Assembly (NCBI GenBank): GCA_026873275.1
Contig: JANTUC010000018.1
Location: 1-64,000 of the forward strand
Direction: 5' to 3'
Source of the DNA: Pseudopithomyces maydicus
Taxonomy: Eukaryota; Ascomycota; Dothideomycetes; Pleosporales; Didymosphaeriaceae
DNA length: 64,000 bases
The first letter of the stretch is position 1. Each line of letters starts with the position of its first letter. The notes beneath the pieces were generated by a model, which ran no database searches, was not told the DNA's origin, and worked only from the letters and a program-made list of their open reading frames with translations. Shown one piece after another: positions 21,629 through 33,347 of this stretch. Position numbers and translations under genes: made by a program.

Positions 21629-22712
21629 TCAATCCGCAGTGGGTTCCTGTCGTCTCCAGACATCGCACTTTTTCGCTCTTCGTGTCAGATCGCCGCCTGC
21701 CTGCAGCACCGCCGTCAAGCCCTCGTCCCAGCCTCGCTCGGCGCAAACATGAACCACCGTCCAATCATTTCTATCCGCCGCGTTCACGTCTGCTCCCTGG
21801 CTGATGAGCACCTTGAGGGTTTTTTCGTGCTGGCCCAGAGCTGCCCAGTGGATCGGCGTTCTCCCGAGATTGTCTTTTGTGTTGACCAGGGCACCGCGGG
21901 CTAGAAGTATGTTCGCGACGTCTGCGTGGCCGTTCATGGAGGCTAGATGTAGGGGTGTGCGGCCAGAGGAGTCTTGCTCGTTGACTGGCAGGGATTGGTC
22001 GAGGAGGATGGAGACGATGGATGTTCGGCCGCGGAAAGCAGCGATATGCAGGACTGGGAGGTTTCCGTCATCCGAGTTGGGAGAAGGTAAGCCGTCTGTT
22101 GCTGGCGGGGAGGCCATCATGCCGACACCGGGCGATGGAAATGTCTCTATGACATTGGGAATCATATTTTGCGGAGCTTGCAAGTTATGAACAGTATCGA
22201 GAGAGGTGGTCGGGAGCATTTGTGGGTTATGATGTGGGTCGTACTGCGGGAGGCTCGTAGATGCTTCCATCGCAGGCGGCATGATTTCAGTCACCCCATT
22301 TCGTAGAGTGGTGAAGAGGTGATCGAAGGAGAAATCAAAGTTCTCGTAGGCAGTGGTGCTCTGGGTATGCGGCGGGGTAGGCTGTTGGGTCGGCTGGGGA
22401 GGCGGCTGCTGCGGTGGAGGCTGATAGCTTGGAACGAAGATTACCGGCGACGCTGTTAGTGCCTGGCTAACGCGCTGTTGGTTTCTGCGCTCTATCACCA
22501 TGTTAGAGAAGATATCACAGTGCACAAATGTCTTCCACCCAAAGAAGCTTCTGCGGTGTGGCTTTAGATATGAAAGAGGACGACAGTATGCGTTAACAAT
22601 TGTTCGTCCGCTGCATGTGCTTACTTCGGAAATTCCTTTGCGCGTGCCTATTCTGTACTCTTCTTCGCTCCAGCGGCTCATCAGGCATAGTGATGGACTC
22701 GGTATCGTCCAT
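21629..22712 (-). CDS. bZIP-basic-region + ankyrin (bANK) regulator
   Basis: Exon 1 (22625-22712) encodes MDDTESITMPDEPLERRRVQ followed by NRHAQRNFR. This is a fungal Yap/AP-1-type basic region (NRxxQRxFR). A donor GTAAGC at 22624 and an acceptor at 22454-22453 remove 172 bp and restore frame with exon 2 (21629-22452), giving about 303 aa; the acceptor is my best phase match and is not certain. After a Pro/Gln-rich linker, the C-terminal half carries four ankyrin repeats (LHIAAFRGRTSIVSILLD, TPLHLASMNGHADVANILL, TPIHWAALGQHEKTLKVLI, VVHVCAERGWDEGLTAVLQ). No leucine zipper is visible. A basic region without a zipper plus ankyrins is the architecture of ToxE and Aps2-type bANK regulators, which control neighbouring secondary-metabolite clusters. 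It sits 1.5 kb beyond the first cluster gene, so it is the leading candidate pathway regulator. Confidence 0.8.
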
Positions 22713-24185
22713 TATGTTGCAGAGAAATGGTGATACTCGAATGTGTCGAGGTGGGGGCAAGGACTGTAGTGCTCAGCCTAGCCAGCCGGTGGCGGTATCC
22801 TTTGCAGTGCTACGATGCGCTGAGCGAATGGCCGCACTTGCTGTCGATGATTGCTGCGTATGGCAAATGCATATGTTGACCTCTCTTCATCTACAACGCT
22901 GGGCGTGCTGCTTGGAAACAGAAGGTGGTAAGTAGAAGGTGTAAAGGTGATGTTACTAGGTGGCCACGATCAGTCTGACTAAGGACTCACTTCAGCCGAC
23001 TAACTCCGTTCCTCGCGTAAAATTCCTTGTCTATGCACCACCAATCCTGCAGGAATTCTTATCTCTATTACGTCTCCATGCCATCGTCTCTTGTCGCTTT
23101 CTATAATTAATTCTATAATCACTTCTGTTTTGCACCAAACTCGTGAATATTGTAAATATATAACACTTTATATCCATAACAAGAATTTAAAACTGTTTTA
23201 AAATTCGTAATATAAAATAAATCAGATAAAATAACCCAAAAACATTTAAAATGTAATATTCTATTCATTCAATTATTTTCAGATCTTTGTTAATAACCAA
23301 TATCAAATCAAGTAGAGCTCAAAATAGTTAGAGGGGAAAAAATAATATAATAGTAATAATATTAACTGAAAAGAAAAATTCAAGTATTAAAAAATATCAA
23401 GTTATTAGCGAAGGGGAAAAGACCGAGAGCTATAGGGGAATATACAAGACCGGGAAGGATAAACCACATGTTACACAGCAAAGTGGGCAGGCAGTAGCCT
23501 TCCAGCCTGCAGCCTGCAGGCGTTCATGTAGGGTACAGCAGCTAGTAGTATCGGGACCAGTCCCGAAGTCCGTGTAGATCGAAGTTATCTCTCATGCCAC
23601 TCCCGGCTCTTTTAGCGCCCCGCAACCCCACGCACCAGCGACCAAGTATATACAGCATACGAGCAACACAGCACATGATTGGCTACGTAGTCGCTACTGC
23701 CAGGAAATCAAGCGAGCCTACAGCTTGGTTTCGGCCACCTGCATCCACCGCCGTTATTGCGCCCGACGTACAAAGGCCCGAATCCGAGCCGTGACAAAGC
23801 ATTCGAGATATGAACCCAGTATGGCGATTGTCTCCCCACTTGGCCTGGGGCCAATCACACGAGCGGAAGGTCTCAACGAATGCAGACTTACGAGCAGAGG
23901 TGAATGGGCGTGCTTGAGGGGAATCTTTTGCAGTGGCTAGCGTTCACGCTGATTGGCTCGGCGGGGTGTGCGGGGGGAGAAACCTGATAAATATGTATAG
24001 TATACGTATATGTATATGTATGTATATACGTAGTACGGTTGCTAATAGGTAAGGTATAGATAGCGGGTGCGAGTCCGTCGGTACGAACTCAACACCATAC
24101 CATACATGGGCGTCTAAGCCAATGGGCTGTGCGCCCCGCCACCATCCATCCTTGATCCCCAAGCTCGAACACGAGCCACACTTGC
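22713..24185. other. Intergenic, AT-rich centre
   Basis: Promoter of the bANK gene on the left and 3' end of the first P450 on the right. An AT-rich island of about 320 bp at 23095-23415 carries no recognisable element. It may mark the cluster border. Confidence 0.5.
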
Positions 24186-26076
24186 TCACAACGGGGCGCC
24201 AGGCCGGACTTTGACTTGCACGCCCTTGCTGCCCTTGGTGGGGAACGGGACCAGGCAGTCATACCGGACCTTGATGTCCTTCTCCCAGGTGGTGTCGTGG
24301 AGCGCCAGCGTCGGCGACGTCTGTGTATCCGTGCCGTCGTACAGGTCGTAGCGGCGGATGATGCCCCCGAGCAGCACGTAGAGCTCCGAGTACGCCAGGT
24401 TGATGCCCAGGCAGATGCGGGTGCCTTTGGAGAAGCTGATGAGGTGCCTGTCCAGACGGGGGTTCTCTATCCAGCGCTCGGGGCGGAACGTTTCCGCGTC
24501 CTTCCAGTATGCCTCGTTGAGGTTGCATGACGTCGCGTCCATGGCCACCGGGGTGCCGGCGGGGATAACCCACTTTTTCTTGGTCGCCGGGTCGACGTAG
24601 ACCATAGATTGCTCCGTGGCGACGCGGCCCTGGCGGACCAGAGCCCCGGGATGCAGGCGGATGCCCTCCTGTATGACAGCTGTTAAGTAGGGCAGCTGCT
24701 CGAGACGGGCCGAGCTGAGCGGTGCGTCGGGGTCGGGAATTGCTTCGACGAGCTCGGCTTTAAGCTTCTTGTATACGGTAGGATTCGCGAGGATTTGATA
24801 CGTCAAAGAGGACAGCGTGTAGGCTTTTTTCCATCAAGGTCAGCTAAATGGGGGATGCATGCCGGAATTCAAGGCAAGTCGGCTTACCGGTGGTGTCCTG
24901 CCCTGCGAGCACGAGAAGCTGAGCTTCTTGGCGAAGCCGTGTGGTGGACTTTTCCGAGGCAGGCAGGTCGGCTTGCAGCAATCCGTGGAATACAGATTCG
25001 TGGCCGTCTTTCTTGGGTTGTCCACGGATCGCTTCGATCTGATCGATCCATCGCTAAGGGTACATTAGCACCACCGACGATAACCGCTGAATGATCCAGT
25101 TAATCGAGGTCACTCACTGAATGCATCGACCACAGGCTCTTGAGACCTGGATACACCCATCCCATCACCGCTGGTGGAATCCTGTCCATCACGGGTCCCA
25201 GCCAAGAAATATAGGTCATCTTGTACGCCATGTGGAGGTGATCATCGACGGCGTCGAAGTAAGCGACATTGTAATCAGGCAGATCCATGTACTTTGTGCT
25301 CTCTCCGAACGAGAAATAGGTGATGATATCGCATGTGGCAGCTTTGAAGGCCAAGCTCGCGTGCCATGGGTCCCCGGATTTTGCAGCAGAATCGAGTCGC
25401 TTCAAGATGGCGTTTAGGCTATCGATGACAACGGGGTCCAGTTTGCGAACATTCTGCTTGGAGAAATAAGGGTTGACTGCTGCGCGGCGCTTGCGATGGA
25501 GATCATGCGGTTCGGTGGCAACCAGCGAGTCCGGAACTATGTAGGCGAGTTAGTTACGCTGCGCGCTTTGTGGCTGCATGATACTCACGTAGCACCGCGC
25601 GTCCTTGCCATTTGGTCTTGTCGCGTTTCTTGTTGCTGCCTGCATAAAGCTCGTCGATGAAGGCAGGGTCGTTGATGTGTAATTCGTGGGGATTGATGCG
25701 AACCACCGGACCTGTGATGGAAGGCCTAGTCAGCAAAAGTGCACAGGTCAAAACTGGATATTGACTAGACATACCGTATTTCTCGTGGAGCTTGTCTAGT
25801 TTCTTGAAGAATTGGCCATTTTGTACAACATCGTAGTATGCCTGGTAGCCGGTAGTGAACGCAGCCAATTTCGGTCCTGGGAACTTCGCGATAGGAGACA
25901 GGAACACTGTATTTGTCAGAATCAGATGCTATTTATAAACGGTATGGGAGATACGCACCTCTGTATACACCAAGTGCGAACCAGTACAGGGCGTACACGG
26001 TAAGCAGGATCCCGCTAAGGCGGGCTAAAGGCTTAACAGTATCGGGTACGTCGATGGAGATCTTGAAATTGTCCAT
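24186..26076 (-). CDS. Cytochrome P450 (CYP58/TRI4-like), cluster P450-1
   Basis: Six exons (25959-26076, 25775-25906, 25589-25711, 25118-25536, 24888-25053, 24186-24823), all with GT-AG introns of 52-64 bp, join to 531 aa. The N-terminus is a membrane anchor (LSGILLTVYALYWFALGVY) followed by the proline hinge FPGPKLAAF. Then come EKYGPVVRINPHELH, the oxygen-binding I-helix LAGQDTT, the ExxR helix IQEGIRL, the PERW motif (FRPERWIEN) and the heme loop FSKGTRICLG with Cys near 457. It is an ER-bound monooxygenase. The overall style is that of trichodiene-oxygenase-like P450s common in fungal clusters, but no terpene cyclase is present. It is paralogous to P450-3. It shares a 554-bp bidirectional promoter with the SDR, containing one CAGGGGTGTCA site, and presumably oxidises the polyketide. 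Confidence 0.92.
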
Positions 26077-26377
26077 GATGGTCAAGTCTCAAGTCGGATC
26101 GCTGTTGTCTTGTCCTTCTTTGCGCCGGGACATGTTCGACATTATATCGCAACAGAACGGATCATGCCATTGCGAGCGTTGCAGAACTGCTCGAAAGAAG
26201 ATCATGCAGTATACTGAACAGCCATGTCATACAGCTTGCCAACTTAGCGCCGCAGTCAACCGTTGCTTCGAGAAGGATGTCTCTCACTGATGCTCTCTAC
26301 TGCATTGAGAAGGACCAAAGATGTACAGTACTTTGACATGTCTTGCCCTATTGGCTGGCCTGGCGGTCTTCTGGAGA

Positions 26378-26388
26378 CAGGGGTGTCA
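26378..26388 (+). promoter_or_regulatory. Motif CAGGGGTGTCA, site 1
   Basis: Exact 11-mer in the head-to-head promoter of P450-1 and the SDR, 253 bp before the SDR ATG. It shares the longer CAGGGGTGTCAGCA with site 4. Confidence 0.6.
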
Positions 26389-26630
26389 GCAGCTAACCGC
26401 TTTGGGACACTCCAGTGTCAGCGCCCATTGTCAACCACGCTGAGGTTCCCTTCGCGTGTTTGCAACAACGCGGCGCGGGCGTACAGCGTTTGTCACCTGG
26501 CGGATCCCTCCAGGCATGTGGTTCTTTGTTGGTAAGCAGTGATGGAGCTCAGGACCAACTCTTAAAGTGCTGCCGTTCGTCTTTCCCCGGATCTTTTGTC
26601 ACTTTCCTTCGAGAGACAAGCATTGCAATT

Positions 26631-27476
26631 ATGGCTTCAAAGACCACTGTTCTCATTACCGGTGCTAGCCGAGGTGCGCAGATTCCCACAAAACGACGTG
26701 GAAAGTGCTGACGGGAGGAACGAATAGGACTGGGCTACGGTCTCGCGGCGAAGTACCTCGCTCGCCCCAACCACATCGTCATCGGCGCCGTGCGCAACCC
26801 GAGCACAGCGACCGCACTGAAACAGCTCCCCACCGGCGAGGGCAGCTCCTTGGTCGTTGTCAAAATCGACAGCGTTTCCGAAACCGACCCCGCTGCAGCC
26901 ATCGAGGATGTCAAGAGCCAAGGCATCACCCACTTGGACATCGTCATTGCGAACGCGGGCATCTCGCAGGTGTTCCCACCGGTGCACGAAGTGCAGATCC
27001 CCGACCTGCTCGAGCACCTCCAGGTGAACGTGTTCGGCGTGATTCAGCTCTTCAAGGCCATCCGCCCTCTGCTTCTGGAGGCCAAGGCACCCAAGTTCGT
27101 GACGCTCGGCACGTCGGCGGCGAGCTTGAGCGAGATGGCGACCCGGAACTTCCCCAACTCGGTGTACGGGACATCCAAGGTGGCGCTCAACTACATCACT
27201 CTCAAGACACATTTCGAGAACCCTACGTTGACCGCTTTCCCATTGGACCCTGGGTAAGGACATGCTTGGGTATGGATGGCTGTTCACACGCTGACTGGAT
27301 ACAGATGGGTGCAAACCGACATGGGCAACACCGGAGCTCGGGGACTGGGTCTGGAGAAGGCCGAGGTTGAGGTCGATGTCAGCGTCTCGGGGATGCTCAA
27401 GGTGATCGATGCTTCGAACAGGGAGGAGACATCGGGCAAGTTCATGTTCTACGACGGAACTTCGAAGCCGTGGTGA
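26631..27476 (+). CDS. SDR ketoreductase (Nor-1/AflD-like)
   Basis: Three exons (26631-26673, 26728-27253, 27305-27476) with introns of 54 and 51 bp give 246 aa. The classical SDR features are all present: the cofactor motif TGASRGLGYGL near residues 10-20, the IANAG motif, the catalytic Ser in LGTSAAS and the YGTSK pair (Tyr and Lys). The sequence style is close to norsolorinic acid ketoreductase-type enzymes, which reduce a keto group on a polyketide using NADPH. It lacks a targeting signal and is expected in the cytosol. It is divergent from P450-1 with a shared promoter, which supports co-regulation. The exact substrate is unknown. Confidence 0.92.
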
Positions 27477-28386
27477 AGGAAGGCTGGTATACCTGGTTGT
27501 TACAATAGCAAAAAAAGGCTTTCACATGCCATGGATCATGACCCTTCTGGTCGGATTCAACTCGGTCGGAATATGAAATAAAAAAATATTCAGTCTTTCC
27601 TACGTAGTGCAGGTCCCGCTACTATGAAATGGTCTTTGTTTGTAGTACTTCATTGCATGCATAGTGAGGTTGACAAGTCGAGCGGCACGTCTGCCGAGAT
27701 CTGCAAATGACAAATCCCAAAGACTCACCGCCAAGCAATTATTTTTCTAAGGAGACGCAAAGGTTGTCCTAGATCTATATAGCCTGTATTTCTAAAGTAT
27801 GCTCAGTCTTTCTACCTCGGCAATAGCATCATCATTAAAGACACCTCAGGCTTCCCTCTTCTAATAAACTATGCCCTATTAGTGATTAAATACGCTGCAG
27901 TCTAGGACGTACTATTTGCAATTCCGAATGTTCTGTACTGATTTCATTCTATGGAGAAGATGTGTATTTTTTTTATTTTTTTTACAAAAGGGTTCCAGCG
28001 GAGTAGCTAACTAGGTAAAAACAAATTAAGAACACGCTGTTTTCCCTCTTATAATCAATAACAAATCGTTCGGATGTAAAGATTCGGCAAAAAGCATTCA
28101 ATTAGTTGGGAAATACAAAAGTTGTTTCAGGCTGGAATTTGCACTCTGTAAGTCGGCGACGCGTTGTCGCGTTATCGCGACATCGAATTAGTACGTATTT
28201 TGAGAACTGTTCTGCTAGAGCGCAACATATAAGATTTATTCTACCCCTGCTTCTTGTGTGCTTGATACGATCATCACGAGCAGATATGAGATCATAATGT
28301 TCAATTGCAACGAAGGTATATTTAAAGAATGTCTATGCTATCTATGCAAAAATCGCGTCTATGTGCCCACAGGGTTTATGATCACA
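27477..28386. other. Intergenic with a diverged repeat copy
   Basis: Tail-to-tail interval between the SDR and the flavin oxidase. It includes repeat copy D and T-rich tracts; no gene is supported. Confidence 0.5.
27975..28068 (+). repeat. Dispersed repeat, copy D (diverged)
   Basis: GCGGAGTAGCTAACTAGGTA and ACGCTGTTTTCCCTCTTATA align to the corresponding blocks of copy B with small gaps. It lies inside the metabolite cluster. Confidence 0.5.
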
Positions 28387-30248
28387 TCACGCCCGGCACA
28401 GTCTGCCGTCACCAGCGACTTCCCAGATGTCGCTACCCACACTTGCAATCGCGTAGAACAGATCCTTGGGATCATACTTCTTCTTGACAGCGAGAAGTTG
28501 AGGGTAGTTGGACCCGAAGTAGTCGATCTTCCAGTTGGGGTTGTTGAAGTCGCCTTCGTTGATGTACGTCCCTCCTCCTGGAGTCAGGCGCTCAAGCTGT
28601 GGCACTTTGTCGTACGTCATTTGCTGCTCATAGGCTTGCAGGTCGGACAGCGGCGCTGATGGATCCCAAACACGGACAATGTTGAAGAATACAAGGTTGT
28701 CGCGCCATGCGGGCAATATGGCGTTGTCACCAGGCTTGGTGCCCGCTCTCGCGTGAGTGGTGTTGGCGGCAACACCATTCAAAACCCATTCCGGATCAGA
28801 GGTGATGTTCCGCAAAGCTGTGATCAATCCCGCGTTGTTTTCCTCGACAACGGAGTAAGGTACTAAGCGACCTCCGATGATCTCATTGACGTCGTAGATG
28901 CCATATGGAAGACCGGGGGTGTATCGGACGTAGTGCGCATGGTATGTAGAGTCGTCGGTGAAGATTGGAGTATACGAGATGTTGTTCGCGGTCAAGTGGT
29001 CGGTGATGGGGGCGAGCAACTCGGTAACGTCTTCGGCGGTGTGATTAACCCACGTCAGGAAGTTGAGGTAGAAGCTCGCGTTTGTGAGAGTATAGACCAT
29101 CTCCACTCCCTTGTTCTCTACCACAGCCGGCAATTGCTCGTGGAACTTCTCGACGGCATTCCAATATGTGTCGGCAGGAATTCCCTCGGACTTGAATTCC
29201 AGAGTTCCACCACCGACAAGACCCTCTTTGTATGCTTTACTCGTTAGGGAAAGAACGACCGCGTAGGTACCGCCACCTCCACCGCTCAATGCCCAGTAAA
29301 GATCGGAGTTCTGCTCTTTCGACGCAATTAGATGCTTTCCTTCGGCGGTAACGACCTCCCATTCAAGCGTGCTATCGGCAGCAAGACCATACTCTCCATT
29401 CAAAGGACCATGGCCAGCACCCTGTGTGTAGCCTCCAGCGAGACCTACGGTTGGGCAGAAGCCACCCATAACACGCACTCCATTGTCCGCAGCGGCAGCG
29501 TATGCTTCAAAAGCTTGCACTCCCGCTCCCATCTTGATTGCGCGGCCATTGTAAGAGTCGCTGCTGTAGTCAAGGAATTCGATGTCCTTGAGATTGTGGG
29601 TCCACAGCAGGAGGGAACCTTTACCCGTAGAACGTCCAAGGAAACTGTGTGATTTTCATTAGCACTACAGCATATTTGCAGAGGGCGTACAAGGATCAAC
29701 TTACTCATGACCGGTATTCTTGATCACTAAGCGAATGTTCTTCTCCTGTGCGAACTTGACTCCAGCCGCCACGTCTGCAGCGCTTGAAACGTTGATCGAG
29801 TACTCGGCAATATTACCGTTTACACATCCTGCATCCGGAGTGAACGGGCTGCAGGAATTGTTCAGCCAGTAAGGATTCTGGATGGAGGCCGGGTCTTGAA
29901 AGCTTCAGTGGTATTAGCAATCAGCGTGGGACAAACCGAGCCTCGCACTCACTGTGGTTCCGGATTGATCCAGGTTGACTGAATGCTAAGGCACTCGTCG
30001 ACGTTGTACAAAGCACCGTGACAATGGGCTGCCAATGGCACAGTCGCTATGAGCCGACCGTTGACTGAAGCATTCAATTGTGCCCACTCTTGCGGAGCTG
30101 GCCAGTCCCGGTCTCCTGGTAGGTTCTTGCAAGCTGTACTGTTGTAATGAGGGATCGTCGAGTTCCATGCCGGATACCCCGACTGTGCAGATGCCAAGGA
30201 GATGGTGCACAGGGCCGCAGTCGCGTAACGGTACATTTTCAAGGCCAT
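28387..30248 (-). CDS. Secreted BBE-like FAD oxidase (bicovalent flavin)
   Basis: Exons 29953-30248, 29705-29902 and 28387-29644, with introns of 50 and 60 bp, encode 583 aa. The chosen ATG gives a signal peptide (MALKMYRYATAALCTISLAS, then AQ); an ATG four codons later is also possible. The FAD_binding_4 (PCMH) fold is evident in VIKNTGHDFLGRSTGKG. His164 there and Cys228 in GGFCPTVGLAGGY are the two flavin attachment residues of the berberine-bridge family. The C-terminal BBE motif reads FYAIASVGSDIW. Several NxS/T sequons are present. Members oxidise alcohols or amines or drive oxidative ring closure; the solanapyrone enzyme Sol5 is a polyketide-cluster example. In this cluster it could perform a late oxidation or cyclisation in the secretory pathway. 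The substrate is inferred only from context. Confidence 0.92.
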
Positions 30249-30890
30249 TTTGAACCAAAGGAATGCAACAAAGAGACCCAACGAACTTCAGTCACGACTG
30301 TCGCCTTTGAACATGTCCAGCCTGACGCTTTAAATCCAGCCATATCTACTACTCCCACGGACTTCGTAATTCCTCTGAAGGGCCGATCTTGCTGCTGACC
30401 GACCAATTGCGTCCTCAAGCCCTCCTTAGTGAGAGCGGCAGGATGCGAAAAGTCGGTCGAGACGCTATGTTATCGAGGTAGACCCACGACGATAGTACGC
30501 GTAGCGGCTCACGACAGCTCGTACGAGTACTGGTACGAGGGCTGGCGTACGCAGGAGCTCGCGTGGCGTTTTTCGTGGCTGATTCCATCTACCATCAAGG
30601 GGTCCTAGCACACTGAAAAGAAAATCCCATCAGCCTGAAAATAGCAAATTTTTCCTTGCCGCTCAGCTTGTTTGTGGGGATCGCCTGAAACAACCCAAAG
30701 ATTGGCCTCCCAGCACCAAATGCGTGAGTCAACGGATTGGTCGCAGCTTGGGGCGGGCGAATGGGATGAATTTCCGGAACGCCTCGTATCTTTACGGTGA
30801 GCAGCCTTCAGCTATAATCTAGCGTGGGGTTTCATATACAATACAGTAAGTTCATGGAAGTGATCGAGGAAAAAGCCAACCATGTCGTGA

Positions 30891-30901
30891 CAGGGGTGTC
30901 A
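30891..30901 (+). promoter_or_regulatory. Motif CAGGGGTGTCA, site 2
   Basis: Exact 11-mer, 67 bp from site 3 and in the same orientation; both continue with T (CAGGGGTGTCAT). Confidence 0.6.
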
Positions 30902-30957
30902 TGATGCTGCGGCTTTCTGCAGGGACAGTAAGCGGCGTCCCGGACCGGACCGATGAG

Positions 30958-30968
30958 CAGGGGTGTCA
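30958..30968 (+). promoter_or_regulatory. Motif CAGGGGTGTCA, site 3
   Basis: Exact 11-mer, paired with site 2 in the BBE-MFS intergenic region. Confidence 0.6.
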
Positions 30969-31556
30969 TCAAAGGGCCTTTCCCCATCAAAGCTTGTCTG
31001 GAGGATCGTTATTCCCTTGGACCATCGGATATGGTACTGCGATGTCGACATTTGCTTACCATGCAGTTACGACGGCAGTTTCAGTGCAGATACGAGGAGG
31101 CGATTCATGCTTCCCACCGCCTCCACCTAGAAGCTCAGACTACTTTGCATGTATACGTATATGAGTTGTGCTTAGAAATACACATTGAATACACTAACCC
31201 TAATCAGGACTCGCGTCCTATCCCACGTCTAAGGACCCACGTCTTATGTTACCATCGCATCATCACACGTAGTCTACATCGATCGAGGGTCCAAGCAGCT
31301 GGGATAGGGAGTCACTGGCACTCTGAATCGGACCGAGGATAAGCGTCTTTCTGGTGAATGAATTTTCACAAGACGTGTAGCGTGTGGAGTTCCATTTAGA
31401 CAAAGAACATGCTCTCTAACGTTCTCTGAAAAAGACTACGCGAATGGGTAAGACAGGTAGCGGCAAGCTCGATGTTCTGAACAACAAATTCTATAGAAAT
31501 ACAATTACACTTTGTTTAAAGAACAGTAAAATGTTGTGGCATCAGTAGAAAAACTT

Positions 31557-33347
31557 TTACACCGCCATCGCCGTCGCACCTCTATTGGTCCCCGTTTTGA
31601 TGCTCTTAATCTTGGGCACGAAAGCGCATAGAAATGTAAGACCTCCCAGAGCGGTAGCAGCTGCCCATGCTGCCTTTAATCCAGCCATATATGCTCTTAA
31701 AATACCCGGCAGGTCTTCTGCGGAAAATGCTTCCCGTAGCTTAGATGCGCCTACTGTAATGACACTGTCAGGGTCGACCGTGGGCGCATATTCAGGCAGC
31801 TTCTTCAGCAAGACGTTCGTGAATATACTTTGGGCTAGGGACACCGAAATTGCACCTGAAACAAGTTGATAGACTAGTTCGAAGATTAGCTCTAGATTGT
31901 CGAATTTGCAAAAAGCGGTTCCACTTACATAAAACGAGTGCTGTGGTAATCGCAATATCTTCAGGTTTAGAAAAGGCAATGGCTGTAATGAGCGGTATCT
32001 GACTGCATATACCGTTTCCAGCACCCACTAGTATCTGATATCCAATATATTTTCCAGCGGATGTGCCAATGTCAAGGGTGTAGATGAGACCGGAGCCAAT
32101 AGTGAGTAATACACCACCGAAAATGAGCAGTGGTGTGTAGTAGCCGATCCGTGTTATAATTGCAGAACTGGCAAGCAGCGCAATTGACATGGCGAGGATC
32201 AATGGCAGGCTTCGGAAACCACTGGAAGAAGGTGATGCGCCATCGATTGATTGGAAATAGATTGGCAAATAATACATCATCAGAAAAACGGTGCCGTTGC
32301 AACTACATCGAGTCAGCTGGATCATAATGATGTTATAGGAAATTCCTAGACTTACAAGACGATGAAAGCGCAGAGACCAGCAATTGTACGTCTCTTCATG
32401 ATACGACCCACGATCTGAGCTCTGTCGCCTTGCAACCACTGATCAACTCCGAACAAGGCGGCAAGAAGCACGAAGCCGACGAGTAGGCCGATAACAACAG
32501 ACGAATTCCATGGACGACGAACCCCTCCTTCTTCCAGTGCAAGCATGTAACATACCAACGACGAAAGCACAAGCACAGTTCCCTGGAAGTCCATCTGCAA
32601 AAACTTCTCCCTGATAGACGCTTTCGCAGGTGTCATGTTACTTGGTACCTTGAAGAAAAAGAGCACCACCGCAAGCGATGCACCACCGATGGGTAAGTTT
32701 ATCCAGAAGCACCAACGCCAGGATAGCTTTTCGGTAAAAACACCTCCAAGGAGCGGCCCAGCAACACTGGCAATACTGAAGTCCATTCCAACAAGTGCGA
32801 GATACATGGCAACTTGCGCAGGTGGAACGATGCAAGCGATGATGGTATACACGCCGTTGGTAACTCCAGCAGCTCCCACGCCCGTGAGAGCGCGCCCGAT
32901 GATAAGTGCCATGCTGGTCGGCGCAAGTGCGCATATCAATGACCCGATAGAGAATATGACGACTGACGTGAAGAAGGCATACTTCATGTTGAAGTACTTG
33001 AATACCTTGCCCCACGCAGACTGGAAGGCCGCGAAAGTGAGAAAATATCCAGAGCCATACCAGCCAACGTCGCGGATGGTCTGGTAGTCGTCGGTGATAC
33101 GTGGAATTGCGGTCGCAACGATCGTGAGGTCCAAAGCAATGAGGAACTCGCCGAGGAGCAATGCGATCACGATCATCCAGCGCGCAAATGCCGGAGGGTA
33201 TTGCGTTGGAAGAACAGCATTTGATTGTAAACTTTCTGCGCTGGTGGAAGCAAAATCCCCGGATGACTGAAGCGGATTATCGGAGTCTGTCGGTAGTGAC
33301 GGTATTGTCGGCGACGGCGTCGATGTTTTTTCTGTTTCGGAGCCCAT
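31557..33347 (-). CDS. MFS drug:H+ antiporter (14-TM, DHA2-like)
   Basis: Exons 32356-33347, 31929-32302 and 31557-31873, with introns of 53 and 55 bp, give 560 aa. I use the ATG giving MGSETEKTSTPSP; the upstream in-frame start is GTG. A soluble Ser/Pro-rich N-terminus of about 60 residues precedes roughly 14 hydrophobic segments. Signature pieces are LDLTIVATAIPRITDDYQ (motif D1-like), GRALTGVGAAG, VGPLLGG-type ASVAGPLLGG (motif C) and WRWCFWINLPIG. This is the DHA2 family, which includes many toxin and metabolite exporters of fungal clusters. The final hydrophilic tail is short. It is expected at the plasma membrane or vesicles, exporting the pathway product and giving self-protection. Confidence 0.93.

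Larger units (their letters stand above)
30249..31556. other. Intergenic, promoter of the flavin oxidase
   Basis: Head region of the BBE-like gene and tail of the MFS gene. It contains motif sites 2 and 3 at about 640 and 710 bp from the BBE ATG. The ORFs present lack domains. Such a long distance leaves room for an unseen non-coding or very short gene. Confidence 0.5.
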
